DNA of 34,356 bases from Bacteroidota bacterium (GCA_027593035.1 JAQCJQ010000014.1:1-34356), one strand, 5' to 3'. Positions 16,217-26,094 are shown, numbered from the stretch's first letter. Numbers and translations are program-made. Notes: generated from the letters alone by a model not told the origin.

Positions 16217-17297
16217 TTCTTTATCCCAATCGGCCAGCCGCTGGAGCTGGAGAGCCTTGAAATACATCATGGCGTTAACGGTACCTCTGACTGTTTGGAT
16301 CTCTTTTCAAGGTTCTGGCGTTTGGACCTATACGGCCCTGCTCTATGCCTTTCTTTTATTGCCTAGCCTTGAGCTCATCATGGGCCCGAATTCGCAAAAC
16401 CTGACCGAAATGCAAAAAGAAGTCGTGGCCAATGATCGCTACTACGATGGTTTGCTGTGGCTTTTGGTGGCGATTCAGTATGGGTTATTGATTTACTTCA
16501 TTTGGTCACTGTCTCATGGTTCTCGCGAGTTTGGTTCCTTAGAATGGTGGGGGATGGTATTGTCCATGGGTGTGATCTGTAGCATTCTAGGCATCAATGT
16601 GGGGCATGAATTGGGTCACCGGACCGATCGGTTTTCTCAGTTTTTGGCCAAAGCATTGCTGGTAACATCGTTGTACACCCATTTCTTCATTGAACACAAT
16701 CGAGGCCATCACCGCAACGTAGCGACTCCAGATGATCCGGCTACAGCGCGCAAAAGCGAGTGGATGCAGACATTTTATTTTCGGGCGGTCTTCATGGCTT
16801 GGTGGTCTGGATGGAAATTGGAAGCCCAGCGGTTGCAACGCAAAGGGCACTCGGTATTCCATTGGACCAATGAATTCATTCAATTGCAGTTTGTACAATG
16901 GTCGCTCCTGGCAGCCGTCGTCTACTTTGCCGGGTGGAAAGTGGGCTTGGCCTGGTTTGTTGCAGGGATGTTTGGAGGCTTTCTCTTGGAGGTGGTGAAT
17001 TACATTGAGCACTATGGCTTGCAGCGGAAAAAAATCACGGATAACCGCTATGAACGCGTGCAGCCCCACCACAGTTGGAACAGTGACCATGTGCTAGGGC
17101 GTATCATGCTTTTTGAGTTGACGCGGCATTCAGATCACCATCACCAGCCCCACAAGCCGTATCAATTGTTGGATTCGGTGGATCATGCGCCGCAATTGCC
17201 CACGGGCTATCCGGGCATGATGGTTTTGTGCTTGATTCCTCCGTTGTTCTTTGCGATTATGAACCCTCGATTGGAGCGTCTTCATTCCGAACATTGA
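16197..17297 (+). CDS. alkB: AlkB-type alkane 1-monooxygenase
   Basis: This 366-aa integral-membrane di-iron protein carries the three histidine boxes of alkane hydroxylases: HELGHR (about residue 137), EHNRGHH (about 163) and RHSDHHHQP (about 307). It also carries the AlkB-specific motif NYIEHYGL (about 266). Hydrophobic segments precede and separate the boxes, as expected for a six-helix membrane enzyme. The family hydroxylates the terminal carbon of n-alkanes using rubredoxin as electron donor; no rubredoxin or rubredoxin reductase gene is visible here. HYG-motif wording favours AlkB over XylM-type or fatty-acid desaturases. The substrate range is inferred only. It overlaps the upstream lipoprotein gene by 20 bases. 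Confidence 0.88.
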   Translation: MSTIPANSLSQSASRWSWRALKYIMALTVPLTVWISFQGSGVWTYTALLYAFLLLPSLELIMGPNSQNLTEMQKEVVANDRYYDGLLWLLVAIQYGLLIYFIWSLSHGSREFGSLEWWGMVLSMGVICSILGINVGHELGHRTDRFSQFLAKALLVTSLYTHFFIEHNRGHHRNVATPDDPATARKSEWMQTFYFRAVFMAWWSGWKLEAQRLQRKGHSVFHWTNEFIQLQFVQWSLLAAVVYFAGWKVGLAWFVAGMFGGFLLEVVNYIEHYGLQRKKITDNRYERVQPHHSWNSDHVLGRIMLFELTRHSDHHHQPHKPYQLLDSVDHAPQLPTGYPGMMVLCLIPPLFFAIMNPRLERLHSEH

Positions 17298-17323
17298 ACC
17301 ACGCTGTTGTCATCCGAAAGTGG

Positions 17324-17331
17324 TAATTTTG
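17324..17331 (+). promoter_or_regulatory. Candidate -7 element (TAATTTTG) for the fba-pgi unit
   Basis: This is a perfect TAnnTTTG, 23 nt before the fba ATG. No clear -33 element sits at the expected distance. Confidence 0.45.
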
Positions 17332-17354
17332 TTTCTTAAACAGAATCGATCAGG

Positions 17355-18425
17355 ATGAGTCAAAAATTTAGAGCCGGTGTGTTGTGGGGAGATGAGGTAA
17401 AAGCGGTCTTTGAAGACGCCCACAAAAACGGATATGCCTTGCCAGCCGTTAATGTGATAGGAACCAATTCTGTCAATGCTGTTTTGGAAACGGCTCGGGA
17501 TTTGAACTCACCGGTGATCATTCAGTTTTCACATGGCGGAGGTAGCTTTTATGCCGGCAAAGGCTTGAAAATGGATGCCCACCAAAATACCGTCTTGGGT
17601 TCCATCGCCGGTGCGCTGCATGTGCACACCATGGCGGAGGCCTATGGCGTTCCTGTTATTTTGCATACAGATCATTGCGCACGCAAACTGCTTCCTTGGA
17701 TTGATGGGTTGTTGGACGCTGGACGCGCTCACTTTGAGCGGACTGGTCAGCCGTTGTTCAGCTCGCACATGATTGATTTGAGCGAGGAGCCATTGGAGGA
17801 TAACATTGGTACGTGCAAGACTTACCTCGAAAAGATGCACGATATGGGCATGTTTTTGGAAATCGAATTGGGCGTTACAGGAGGAGAAGAGGATGGTGTG
17901 GACAACAGCGACATCGATAGCAGCCGCTTGTATACCCAGCCTCAAGAAGTGGATTACGCCTATGAGCAATTGAAGTCGGTCAGCGACCAGTTCACGGTGG
18001 CCGCGGCCTTTGGTAATGTTCACGGTGTGTACAAGCCAGGCAATGTGGAGCTCACTCCCAAGATTTTGGACAACAGCCAACGCTTCATCCAAGAGAAGCA
18101 TGGGACGGGACCAAATCCTGTCGATTTCGTTTTCCATGGTGGCAGCGGATCTACGGTGGATGAAATTCGAGAGGCCATCGGTTACGGTGCCATCAAAATG
18201 AACATCGACACGGACATGCAGTGGGCATTCCTTTGCGGGGTGCGCGACTATGTGGATGCAGAGCACGCTTATTTGGAGGCTCAGATCGGCAATCCCGATG
18301 GAGCCGATCAGCCCAACAAAAAGAAGTACGACCCACGCGTTTGGTTGCGCAGTGGCGAGACGACTTTTGTCGCACGACTCAAAAAGGCTTTTGAAGATTT
18401 GAATTGCGTCAACCGCAACGCCTAA
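17355..18425 (+). CDS. fbaA: Class II fructose-bisphosphate aldolase
   Basis: This 356-aa zinc-dependent aldolase interconverts fructose 1,6-bisphosphate and the triose phosphates in glycolysis and gluconeogenesis. Zinc ligands and catalytic motifs are visible: HTDHCARKLLPWIDGLLDAG, EIELGVTGGEEDGV, FGNVHGVYKPGNV and FHGGSGST, followed by NIDTDMQWAF, which binds the substrate phosphate. Length and motif wording fit class IIA (E. coli FbaA-like). It is followed after 11 bases by glucose-6-phosphate isomerase, forming a glycolytic pair. Confidence 0.96.
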   Translation: MSQKFRAGVLWGDEVKAVFEDAHKNGYALPAVNVIGTNSVNAVLETARDLNSPVIIQFSHGGGSFYAGKGLKMDAHQNTVLGSIAGALHVHTMAEAYGVPVILHTDHCARKLLPWIDGLLDAGRAHFERTGQPLFSSHMIDLSEEPLEDNIGTCKTYLEKMHDMGMFLEIELGVTGGEEDGVDNSDIDSSRLYTQPQEVDYAYEQLKSVSDQFTVAAAFGNVHGVYKPGNVELTPKILDNSQRFIQEKHGTGPNPVDFVFHGGSGSTVDEIREAIGYGAIKMNIDTDMQWAFLCGVRDYVDAEHAYLEAQIGNPDGADQPNKKKYDPRVWLRSGETTFVARLKKAFEDLNCVNRNA

Positions 18426-18436
18426 ACTTTTTCCTC

Positions 18437-20062
18437 ATGCTGAAACCCTTTCACTTGCGATCCTCGCAGGCGCATATGCGTTTGCTTGATTTGGCCCAAA
18501 CGGACGGCCAACGTCATTTGGTCGATCTCTTTGCAGAGGATCCAAATCGCTTTGAATCCATGCATTGTGAAGTGCCGGGTTTGCTGTACGATTGGTCCAA
18601 GCATCGGGTGACAGAGGATGTCCTGGGGGCGCTGTTGGCTTTGGCGGAGGAAGCGGGTTGGAAGGCTGGACGTGATGCCATGTTCCGAGGAGATACCATC
18701 AATCAAACTGAAGGGAGGGCCGTGCTGCACGTGGCCATGCGCGGGGAGTTGGAGGATAACTTTTCCGTGGATGGCCATCAGGTGATGCCCGGTGTGCTCG
18801 AAGTGCGCGACCGCATGCTGGATTTTGCGGAATCGATTCAGAAATCGAAGGACATCACCGATGTGGTGAACATTGGAATCGGCGGTTCGGATTTGGGCCC
18901 ATTGATGGTGACCAAGGGATTGCGTAATCACTCGAGTGGACCAAAAACCCATTTTGTGAGCAATGTGGATGGCGCGCATTTGGAGTCGGTGTTGTCGGGA
19001 TTGAATCCCCAAAACACGCTGTTCATTGTGGTCAGCAAAACGTTTACCACGCAGGAAACCATGGCCAATGCCTTGGAAGCCAAGAGCTGGCTGGTGGAGG
19101 CACTTGGAGAAGAAGCCGTAGCCCATCATTTTGCGGCGGTGTCGACCAACTTGGCGTCGGCTCAAGCATTCGGGATTCCAGGGGAGCGGATCTTTGGTTT
19201 TGAGGATTGGGTGGGTGGACGATACAGTCTTTGGGGGCCGGTCGGTTTGGCCGTGGCGTGTTCCATAGGTGCAGAGAATTTCCGGGCCTTGTTGTCTGGT
19301 GCACGGTCCATGGACCAGCACTTTCAGCAAGCAGATGGTCGATTCAACATGCCTCTCGTAGCTGCTCTCATTGGTTTGTGGTATGTGGAATATTTGCACT
19401 TCCCAACCTTTGCCGTGCTCCCTTACGCCCAAGATTTGGATCGATTCCCAGCGTATTTGCAGCAAGCGGACATGGAGTCCAATGGCAAGTCGATGGGAAG
19501 GGATGGCAAGCGCATCGATCACGCTTCAGGCCCGGTCATCTGGGGAGAAGCGGGAACCAATGGCCAGCACGCGTTTTATCAATTGCTTCACCAAGGCACG
19601 ACCGTCCATCCGGCGGACATCATAGCGTGCATCGAGCCACTCTCTCGTTTTGACCAACACCATGAGAAATTGCTCGCCAATGCCGTGGCCCAAGCGGAAG
19701 CCATGATGATCGGCAAATCCAAAGAGCAAGTTGAGCGTGAAATGATGGCCATCGGGGCCAGTCCAGAAAAAATTACCGCCATCGCTCCTCATCGGGTGTT
19801 TGAAGGCAATCGACCGACGGGATTCGTGCTGATGGATCGTTTGGATCCCCATGCTTTGGGCCAGCTCATCGCATGGTACGAGCACCGCATCTTCTTGCAA
19901 GGATTGTTGTGGAACGTATGTAGCTACGACCAATGGGGCGTTGAATTGGGCAAGCAGTTGGCCGGACAGGTCCTGACCGAATGGGGGGGAGGTGCGGTTG
20001 GAGAGCATGATGCTTCGACGCTTGCTTTGATGCAGCGCATGCGCTGCAAAGAATTAGGTTAA
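18437..20062 (+). CDS. pgi: Glucose-6-phosphate isomerase
   Basis: This 541-aa cytoplasmic enzyme interconverts glucose 6-phosphate and fructose 6-phosphate. Family signatures are present: FGFEDWVGGRYSLWG near residue 255 and GQLIAWYEHRIFLQG near residue 473. NIGIGGSDLGP and VSKTFTTQET (phosphate and substrate contacts) are also present, as is GTNGQHAFYQLLHQGT with the catalytic His. The ATG at 18437 is chosen; the open frame runs upstream into the end of fba from a TTG with no support. It is probably co-transcribed with fba. Confidence 0.96.
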   Translation: MLKPFHLRSSQAHMRLLDLAQTDGQRHLVDLFAEDPNRFESMHCEVPGLLYDWSKHRVTEDVLGALLALAEEAGWKAGRDAMFRGDTINQTEGRAVLHVAMRGELEDNFSVDGHQVMPGVLEVRDRMLDFAESIQKSKDITDVVNIGIGGSDLGPLMVTKGLRNHSSGPKTHFVSNVDGAHLESVLSGLNPQNTLFIVVSKTFTTQETMANALEAKSWLVEALGEEAVAHHFAAVSTNLASAQAFGIPGERIFGFEDWVGGRYSLWGPVGLAVACSIGAENFRALLSGARSMDQHFQQADGRFNMPLVAALIGLWYVEYLHFPTFAVLPYAQDLDRFPAYLQQADMESNGKSMGRDGKRIDHASGPVIWGEAGTNGQHAFYQLLHQGTTVHPADIIACIEPLSRFDQHHEKLLANAVAQAEAMMIGKSKEQVEREMMAIGASPEKITAIAPHRVFEGNRPTGFVLMDRLDPHALGQLIAWYEHRIFLQGLLWNVCSYDQWGVELGKQLAGQVLTEWGGGAVGEHDASTLALMQRMRCKELG

Positions 20063-20116
20063 ATTGATTCAGATAGTTGCGCGATTGGGCGCTTCATTGT
20101 AGATTGAGCGAGAACA

Positions 20117-20134
20117 AAGTCCGGTAGCGGACTT
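20117..20134 (+). other. Short hairpin in the leader of the 1493-aa protein gene
   Basis: AAGTCCG and CGGACTT form a perfect 7-bp stem around GTAG, ending 13 nt before the ATG at 20148. No T tract follows, so it is not an obvious terminator. It could instead be an mRNA 5'-end structure or an operator. Confidence 0.4.
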
Positions 20135-20147
20135 CTCATGAACTGTT

Positions 20148-23100
20148 ATGAAAAACTATCTTTTGACTGCCTCGTGGCTCTTGTGCGTCACACCCTTGTT
20201 TGCAACCGTATCGGGCATCGAAGCCGAGGTTCACACAACGACTGAATTCGGAACAACGTATCGCGTTTACATCACCTTTGATGCCATTGATGATGAATTG
20301 GTTGCGATCTATGGAACGGTTGGTGAGAATCAAAACGCTCCTTTGACAATCTTGTCTTCTACGTCCTTTTTTCAAACCACATTCGGTGGGAATTTGGGAC
20401 AGAGCATCAATCCGGCTTTCATAGCCATGTTTCCGGAAGTCGCTGTTGACAGTTGGCTCACCATTGGAACAGAAGACACCAATGGAAGTGGGGGGATTAG
20501 CTCAGTTGGCATGGAGGCCTATTGGGACGGTTTCAACAATGGATCAGGATTCACTGTTGATACGTTTACCGGCGCATCGTGGTTTATCATTCCCGGCTCC
20601 TCCGCGGATGCCATTTCGGGCGATGACCAGCGTGTCCTCATTGCGCAACTGACCACGGATGGCATTCTTGATCTGGTGGTGAATGTTCAATACGACGATG
20701 CCGATGGCAACACCTCGAATTTGGATGGCTTGACCTTGATTTATCCTGAATTGCCTTCTGGTTGCATGGATGATAGTGCTTGCAACTATGACGCAACGGC
20801 TGAAATCAGCGATGGCAGCTGTGTTTTTCCAGGTGACGCCTGCGACGACGGAGAAGCGTCGACCATGAACGATGCGTACAGCGCTGACTGCATTTGTGCA
20901 GGAGATGCCATTGTTGAAGGCTGCACGGATTCGAATGCTTGCAACTATGAAGCGACAGCCAACGTCAATGTAGGATGCATCAATCCAGGTGACGCTTGCG
21001 ACGATGGCGACCAGGCCACTGCGGGTGATGTCTATACCGCGGACTGCAATTGTGAGGGTCAATTGGTCATTTATGGCTGCACAGATTCGAGTGCCTGCAA
21101 CTACAACGCTCAGGCGGACGAAAATGACGACTCATGCGAGTTTCCCGGTGATGCGTGCGATGACGGTTTAAGCAACACCATCGATGATGCCTACACCAGC
21201 AATTGCGATTGCGAAGGCGAATTGGTTCCAACGGGACCCGCAGGCATTGAAGTGGAGGAATATGCGACATCCGAGTACGGTACGACCTACCGGGTGTATG
21301 CCACATTCGATGCACCGACCAATGAATTGGTAGCGGTGTATGGAACGGTTGGTGCGAATCAAAACGCTCCTTTGACGGTGGAGACGACGACGACGTTTTA
21401 CCAAACGGAATTGGGTTCGAATTGGGGTGAAGGCATCAATCCGGCCTTCGTGGCCATGTTCCCTGAAATCGGTTCAGATAGTTGGTTCACGATTGGAACC
21501 GAGGATAGCAACGGCACAGGAGGCGTGAGTTCAGTCGGTCTTGATGGCTACTTGGCCGATTTCAACAACGGAGATGGCTTCACGGTGAATACGTTCACGG
21601 GCGGCTCTTGGTACATTGTACCGGGCTCTTCGGCGGACGCGATTGCGGGTGATGACATGCGCGTTTTGGTCGCTCAATTGACCACGGACGGCATCTTGCA
21701 CTTGGTGATGAACTTCCAGTACGATGATGCGAATTCAGAGACCTATAACACGGATGGGCTGGAGATTACATTCCCTGAGCTTCAGGGCGGTTGTACGGAC
21801 ATGGATGCCTGCAACTATGACGTGACGGCAGAGATCAACGACGGCTCGTGCTTGAATCCAGGTGACGCCTGCGACGACGACGATGCCGGCACCATCAACG
21901 ATGTGTACAGCGCTGATTGCGTGTGTACAGGCGATGTGATTGTTGAGGGCTGCACGGATTCCACGGCTTGTAACTACGAATCCACGGCCAACGTGGAAGA
22001 CAATTCCTGCGCGTACTTGGATGAGTGTGGCGTCTGCGGAGGTTCGGGCATCGCCCCGGGCACGTGCGATTGTGATGGCACGCTCCCGAATGCGGGCTAT
22101 GATTGCAACAACCAATGCCTCAACGATGCGGACAATGACGGCGTCTGTGATGAATTTGAGACGGCTGGTTGCACCGATGTCACAGCCTGCAACTACAGCG
22201 CTTCGGCAACCGATGATGACGGCTCCTGCACCAGCTTGGATGAATGTGGCGTTTGTGGCGGCGATGGCATCGCGGCAGGAACTTGCGACTGCGAAGGCAA
22301 CCTGCCTGAAACCGGGTATGATTGTGACGGAACCTGCCTCAACGATGCGGATGGCGATGGCGTCTGCGACGAATTGGAAACTCCGGGTTGTACCGATGAG
22401 ATGGCTTGTAACTATAGCGACTCTGCGACGGATGAAGACGGTTCTTGCACCTATCCGGATGAGCTTTTGAATTGCGATGGTTCATGTGTCAATGACGAAA
22501 ACAGCAACAACATCTGCGATGAATTGGAAGTCTTTGGTTGCATGGCAGAAACAGCCGACAACTATGACCCCGAGGCCTTGACGGACAATGGGAATTGCGT
22601 GTGGCTTGATGGATTGGTTCAAGGCTTGGAATACGAGGTGTTCGCGGAAGATGGCATTGAAGGCATGACGACTTACCGGGTCTATGCCGTGTTTGCTTCG
22701 GATGACATCGAAGTCACTGCGATGTATGGCACCGAGGCTTCACCTTGGCAAGTCACGCCTTCGACATCCTTCTATCAGGATGCTGTCGGTGGTCCTACAG
22801 CTGCGGGCATCAATCCGCTGTTTTTTGCAGGATTCCCTTCTTTGGAATTTGATTCTTGGGTGACGCTTGGAGCGGCTCCCGGTGTCGATGATGCGAGCGG
22901 TAGCGTGGGCATGGAAGCTTTCTTCCCTGCGTTTGAAGCGGGCAACGCGTTGGACGTCAACACGTTCTTAGGCGGGTCGTTGTACTTGATTCCAGGAGCG
23001 TCTGATCAGGCGGTACCTGTTGATGGCAAGGTCTTGGTTGCACAGATTACAACGGATGGCACCACGGACATGTTGGTCAACATTCAAATTCGAGATGAAG

Positions 23101-24629
23101 CGGATGAGTCGGTGGAGATTGCTGGATTGCCGTTGACGTTCCCGATGGCGGAGACGCCGGGCTTGGGATGTACGGATGCATCAGCCTCCAATTATGATCC
23201 AGCGGCGACGTTGGATGACGGGACTTGTGATTACCCCGAGCCGAGTTATACGGGCTTGTCGTATGAGTTGATATCAGAAAACATGCCAGAGGCCGGGATG
23301 CGCACCTTCCGGGTGTATGCCAATTTTGACAACCCCCAGGATCAAATGACAGCGGTCTTTGCTCAGGCGGGCCATGCCATTGACATCAGCTCCTCATCTT
23401 CCTTCTACCAGAATGCATTGGGCGGTACGTTTGCGAGTGAAATCAACCCAGCGGCGGTTTTGATCGACCCGGATGTGGCCTATGACAGCTGGATGACCAT
23501 CGGTGGCGAAGACAATTCTGTGAGCCTCTCTACGGTCGGGACCGACGACGCGGCGCAAGTGTTTGCTACAGGAGGAAATTTCCAGGTGGACAATGATCTC
23601 GGGGCAAGCTGGTTCGTGTTGCCAGATTTGGAGCCGGCCGCTTTCCCGGATGCCAATGGTCAAGTCTTGCTTGCCCAATTGACCACGACTGGAGAGGTTA
23701 CGTTCCAGGTCAGCATCCAATACCGGGCACAAAATGGGGACAACCCACAGGCGTTGGACGAGTTGTTGGTCTTCCCTGATTTGAACTTCGGATGCACGGA
23801 TGAAGTTGCTTGCAACTACGATGACGAAGCAGAAGCGGATTCAGGAGAATGCACCTATGCGCAGGACAATTACGATTGTGTTGGGGCGTGTTTGAATGAT
23901 GCGGACAACGACGGCGTATGCGATGAACTGGAAATCCCGGGTTGTACCAACGACGATGCAGACAACTATGACGCCTCGGCCACGGATGACGATGGCTCTT
24001 GTGAATTCTTGGGTTGTACGGACGAGGCGGCTTGCAATTATGATGCAACGGCCAATACCAATGATGGTTCCTGCGACTTCCCAGTGCAGTATTACGATTG
24101 CAATGGAGACTGCTTGAGTGACATCGACGACGATGGGGTTTGCGATGAGTTGGAAATTCCGGGTTGTACAGATGAGGACGCGCCGAATTACAGTGGTGAA
24201 GCCACAGACGATGATGGCAGTTGTGAGTATCCAGGCTGTACGAATCCGAATGCTGAGAATTACGACCCTGCAGCCAACGTGGATGATGGAACTTGCTTAG
24301 CGGGCGGGTGTTTGTACCCCAACGCTTCCAATTACGATGCCCTGGCTTCCTTCGATGATGGCAGTTGCACCTTCTTGGGCTGTACCGATGCCATGGCGAG
24401 CAACTATTGCCCGTTGGCATTGGAGGATGATAGCTCTTGCGTCTATGACGTGATGGGTTGTACGTATGAAGAAGCGCCAAACTACAACGCGGATGCGACC
24501 ATGGACGATGGTTCATGCGAAATGCCAACCGGCGAATCGGATTGTCCGTTTGACACAGATGGTAACGGTATGGTGGGTTCAGCGGATTTGCTCGAATTCC
24601 TTGCGGCATACAGCTATCCTTGTCAGTAA
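20148..24629 (+). CDS. Large secreted modular protein: four repeated beta-domains, about 17 Cys repeats, C-terminal EF-hand module
   Basis: This 1493-aa acidic protein begins with a signal peptide (cleavage near residue 19-22). Four related domains of about 180 residues lie at about 23-204, 366-547, 826-1006 and 1036-1214. Each contains TTYRVY, a SFYQ-like segment, DSWxTIG and VLxAQLTTxG. Between and after them are about 17 copies of a repeat shaped like GCTDxxACNYxxxAxxDDGSC. Some carry inserts such as DECGVCGG and [13 protein letters not shown], which look like calcium-binding thrombospondin-3-type loops. The last 28 residues are [20 protein letters not shown] and a closing Cys, an EF-hand loop bracketed by cysteines. 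No usual type IX secretion C-terminal domain is recognised. The function is unknown; an extracellular adhesive or matrix role is an inference. Confidence 0.85.
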   Translation: MKNYLLTASWLLCVTPLFATVSGIEAEVHTTTEFGTTYRVYITFDAIDDELVAIYGTVGENQNAPLTILSSTSFFQTTFGGNLGQSINPAFIAMFPEVAVDSWLTIGTEDTNGSGGISSVGMEAYWDGFNNGSGFTVDTFTGASWFIIPGSSADAISGDDQRVLIAQLTTDGILDLVVNVQYDDADGNTSNLDGLTLIYPELPSGCMDDSACNYDATAEISDGSCVFPGDACDDGEASTMNDAYSADCICAGDAIVEGCTDSNACNYEATANVNVGCINPGDACDDGDQATAGDVYTADCNCEGQLVIYGCTDSSACNYNAQADENDDSCEFPGDACDDGLSNTIDDAYTSNCDCEGELVPTGPAGIEVEEYATSEYGTTYRVYATFDAPTNELVAVYGTVGANQNAPLTVETTTTFYQTELGSNWGEGINPAFVAMFPEIGSDSWFTIGTEDSNGTGGVSSVGLDGYLADFNNGDGFTVNTFTGGSWYIVPGSSADAIAGDDMRVLVAQLTTDGILHLVMNFQYDDANSETYNTDGLEITFPELQGGCTDMDACNYDVTAEINDGSCLNPGDACDDDDAGTINDVYSADCVCTGDVIVEGCTDSTACNYESTANVEDNSCAYLDECGVCGGSGIAPGTCDCDGTLPNAGYDCNNQCLNDADNDGVCDEFETAGCTDVTACNYSASATDDDGSCTSLDECGVCGGDGIAAGTCDCEGNLPETGYDCDGTCLNDADGDGVCDELETPGCTDEMACNYSDSATDEDGSCTYPDELLNCDGSCVNDENSNNICDELEVFGCMAETADNYDPEALTDNGNCVWLDGLVQGLEYEVFAEDGIEGMTTYRVYAVFASDDIEVTAMYGTEASPWQVTPSTSFYQDAVGGPTAAGINPLFFAGFPSLEFDSWVTLGAAPGVDDASGSVGMEAFFPAFEAGNALDVNTFLGGSLYLIPGASDQAVPVDGKVLVAQITTDGTTDMLVNIQIRDEADESVEIAGLPLTFPMAETPGLGCTDASASNYDPAATLDDGTCDYPEPSYTGLSYELISENMPEAGMRTFRVYANFDNPQDQMTAVFAQAGHAIDISSSSSFYQNALGGTFASEINPAAVLIDPDVAYDSWMTIGGEDNSVSLSTVGTDDAAQVFATGGNFQVDNDLGASWFVLPDLEPAAFPDANGQVLLAQLTTTGEVTFQVSIQYRAQNGDNPQALDELLVFPDLNFGCTDEVACNYDDEAEADSGECTYAQDNYDCVGACLNDADNDGVCDELEIPGCTNDDADNYDASATDDDGSCEFLGCTDEAACNYDATANTNDGSCDFPVQYYDCNGDCLSDIDDDGVCDELEIPGCTDEDAPNYSGEATDDDGSCEYPGCTNPNAENYDPAANVDDGTCLAGGCLYPNASNYDALASFDDGSCTFLGCTDAMASNYCPLALEDDSSCVYDVMGCTYEEAPNYNADATMDDGSCEMPTGESDCPFDTDGNGMVGSADLLEFLAAYSYPCQ
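20214..20759 (+). repeat. Beta-domain repeat, copy 1
   Basis: This copy of about 182 residues is most similar to copy 2; the phrase NQNAPLT and the segment after it are shared, as are PGSSADAI and [10 protein letters not shown]-type stretches. Confidence 0.75.
21243..21788 (+). repeat. Beta-domain repeat, copy 2
   Basis: This copy has the same length as copy 1 and clear similarity at protein and DNA level, which suggests a fairly recent internal duplication together with the flanking Cys repeats. Confidence 0.75.
22623..23165 (+). repeat. Beta-domain repeat, copy 3
   Basis: This copy is diverged but keeps [37 protein letters not shown] and [10 protein letters not shown] in the same order as copies 1 and 2. 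Confidence 0.7.
23253..23789 (+). repeat. Beta-domain repeat, copy 4
   Basis: This is the most diverged copy, with [29 protein letters not shown] and [10 protein letters not shown] in the shared order. Confidence 0.7.
23790..24539 (+). repeat. Tandem Cys repeat block (eight copies)
   Basis: Eight consecutive units of the GCTDxxACNYxxxAxxDDGSC type are present, several only 24 residues long and two with [17 protein letters not shown] inserts. Each unit has two or more cysteines and an Asp-rich loop, suggesting disulphide-bonded, calcium-stabilised units. They are in frame and of variable length, so this is protein repeat coding and not a CRISPR array. Confidence 0.8.
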
Positions 24630-24650
24630 GCTAAGCTTGCGCTCGATTTG

Positions 24651-24686
24651 AAAAACACCGGCCATTTTGGGTCGGTGTTTTTTTTT
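24651..24686 (+). terminator. Terminator after the 1493-aa protein gene
   Basis: AAAACACCG and CGGTGTTTT pair around a 12-nt loop, followed by a long T tract. It lies 22 bases after the stop. It also argues against extending the next gene's start upstream to 24667. Confidence 0.8.
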
Positions 24687-24762
24687 GCGCCGAATCCCCA
24701 CCTTTCTGTCGAGCCGCTTTTTCCATGAAGCTCCTCATCTTATTATTGCGCAAAATGTTCTA

Positions 24763-26094
24763 ATGAATTCGAATACCACCCCATCCAAGTCACTTTCGTT
24801 CTGGCAAATCTGGAACATGAGTTTCGGATTCTTGGGGATCCAATTTGGTTTTGCGCTCCAGGGTGGGAACATGTCGCGGATCTTCCAAACGTTGGGGGCG
24901 AGTCCTGATGAATTGCCGGGGTTGTGGATTGCGGCGCCATTGACGGGATTGGTGGTTCAGCCCATCATCGGCTATCTGAGTGATCGCACCTGGAGCCCGC
25001 GTTGGGGGAGGCGGCGTCCATTCTTCATGATCGGAGCGGTGCTGAGTTCGTTTGCGCTCTTTTTCATGCCATACAGTTCTGCGCTTTGGATGGCAGCGGG
25101 ATTCTTGTGGATCCTCGATGCATCGATCAACATCAGCATGGAGCCTTTTCGGGCACTCGTAGCGGATAAATTGCCTGAGCACCAGCGCTCCTATGGGTTT
25201 GTGATGCAGACCTTGATCATCGGTATCGGCACGTGGGTGGCGTCTAACTTGCCTTGGTTCGTGACCAAATTGGGTGTCCGAAACGAAGCGGTGGCTGGCG
25301 AAATTCCCGACTCTGTCTTTTACTCCTTTGCCATCGGTGCCGCGGTATTCCTCATTTCCATAGCGGTGACCGTCTTTACGACATCGGAAGATCCGCCTGA
25401 AGACTTGGCGGCTTTTGAGGCGGAGAACAAATCATCAGCGGGTTTTGCAAGGGCGGTGTCCGACATCATGCGGGCCATCTTGACGATGCCTCGGGTCATG
25501 GCGCAATTGGGTGTGGTGCAGTTTTTTAGCTGGTTTGCATTCTTCACCATGTGGTCTTTTGCCACACCTGCCCTCACGGAGCATGTCTTTCAGGTCACAG
25601 ATCCTTCCAGTGCCGCGTACAACGAGGCCGCCAACTCCGTCTCCAGCGCGATGGGCATCTACGGATTGAGTTCCATGGCCTTTGCGCTCTTGCTTGTTTT
25701 CTATACGTCCAAGCGATCGATCAGTCGCCGCTGGATTCATTTCACATCTTTGGTGTTGGGAGGGCTAGGCTTCTTAACCATGATGACCTTAGAGCCAGAG
25801 ACAAGTGCAAACCTGAAGTGGAGCTTTGCTTTGGTGGGAATAGCTTGGGGCAGCATGTTGTCCATGCCGTATGCCATGCTATCAAGTTCTATTCCCTCGA
25901 AGAAAATGGGGATATACATGGGGATCTTCAACATGTTCATTGTCATCCCACAGGTCATGGCGGCACTTGGAGGGATCAATTTGATCCATGTTTGGGCCTT
26001 CGATGGTCAGGCCATTCATACCATGACCATTGCTGGGGCGAGTCTTTTGATCGCAGGGGTTGCCACGCTGTTTGTTCAGGATTCCTCCCGTTGA
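24763..26094 (+). CDS. MFS sugar transporter, SLC45/GPH-like
   Basis: This 443-aa inner-membrane carrier has about twelve transmembrane helices. Family-typical wording includes GFLGIQFGFALQGGNMSRIF in the first helix and the loop GYLSDRTWSPRWGRRRPFF between helices 2 and 3. FRALVADKLPEHQRS and SMLSMPYAMLSSSIP are further examples. These match sugar:cation symporters related to sucrose/maltose carriers (SLC45, GPH). In Bacteroidota such proteins often carry maltose or other disaccharides; the substrate here is not proven. The ATG at 24763 is chosen because the longer frame would begin inside the upstream terminator. An imperfect -7 (TATTATTG) lies just upstream. It is flanked by two large secreted repeat proteins. 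Confidence 0.85.
   Translation: MNSNTTPSKSLSFWQIWNMSFGFLGIQFGFALQGGNMSRIFQTLGASPDELPGLWIAAPLTGLVVQPIIGYLSDRTWSPRWGRRRPFFMIGAVLSSFALFFMPYSSALWMAAGFLWILDASINISMEPFRALVADKLPEHQRSYGFVMQTLIIGIGTWVASNLPWFVTKLGVRNEAVAGEIPDSVFYSFAIGAAVFLISIAVTVFTTSEDPPEDLAAFEAENKSSAGFARAVSDIMRAILTMPRVMAQLGVVQFFSWFAFFTMWSFATPALTEHVFQVTDPSSAAYNEAANSVSSAMGIYGLSSMAFALLLVFYTSKRSISRRWIHFTSLVLGGLGFLTMMTLEPETSANLKWSFALVGIAWGSMLSMPYAMLSSSIPSKKMGIYMGIFNMFIVIPQVMAALGGINLIHVWAFDGQAIHTMTIAGASLLIAGVATLFVQDSSR

Noticed and set aside
23790-24539. Short tandem repeats that might suggest a CRISPR array
   Set aside because: The units vary in length, stay in frame and encode the GCTD...DGSC protein repeat; there are no unique spacers of constant size.
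23710-24609. A 299-codon minus-strand frame rich in His, Arg and Pro
   Set aside because: It is the reverse reading of the Asp/Gly/Cys repeat coding region, and its composition follows from that.
24540-24629. Type IX secretion C-terminal sorting domain on the repeat proteins
   Set aside because: The usual terminal beta-domain pattern of about 70-80 residues is absent; the ends are EF-hand-like and bracketed by cysteines.
24667-24762. Longer N-terminus for the sugar transporter
   Set aside because: It would start inside the terminator of the previous gene, and the extra 32 residues do not fit the family; the ATG at 24763 begins just before the first helix.
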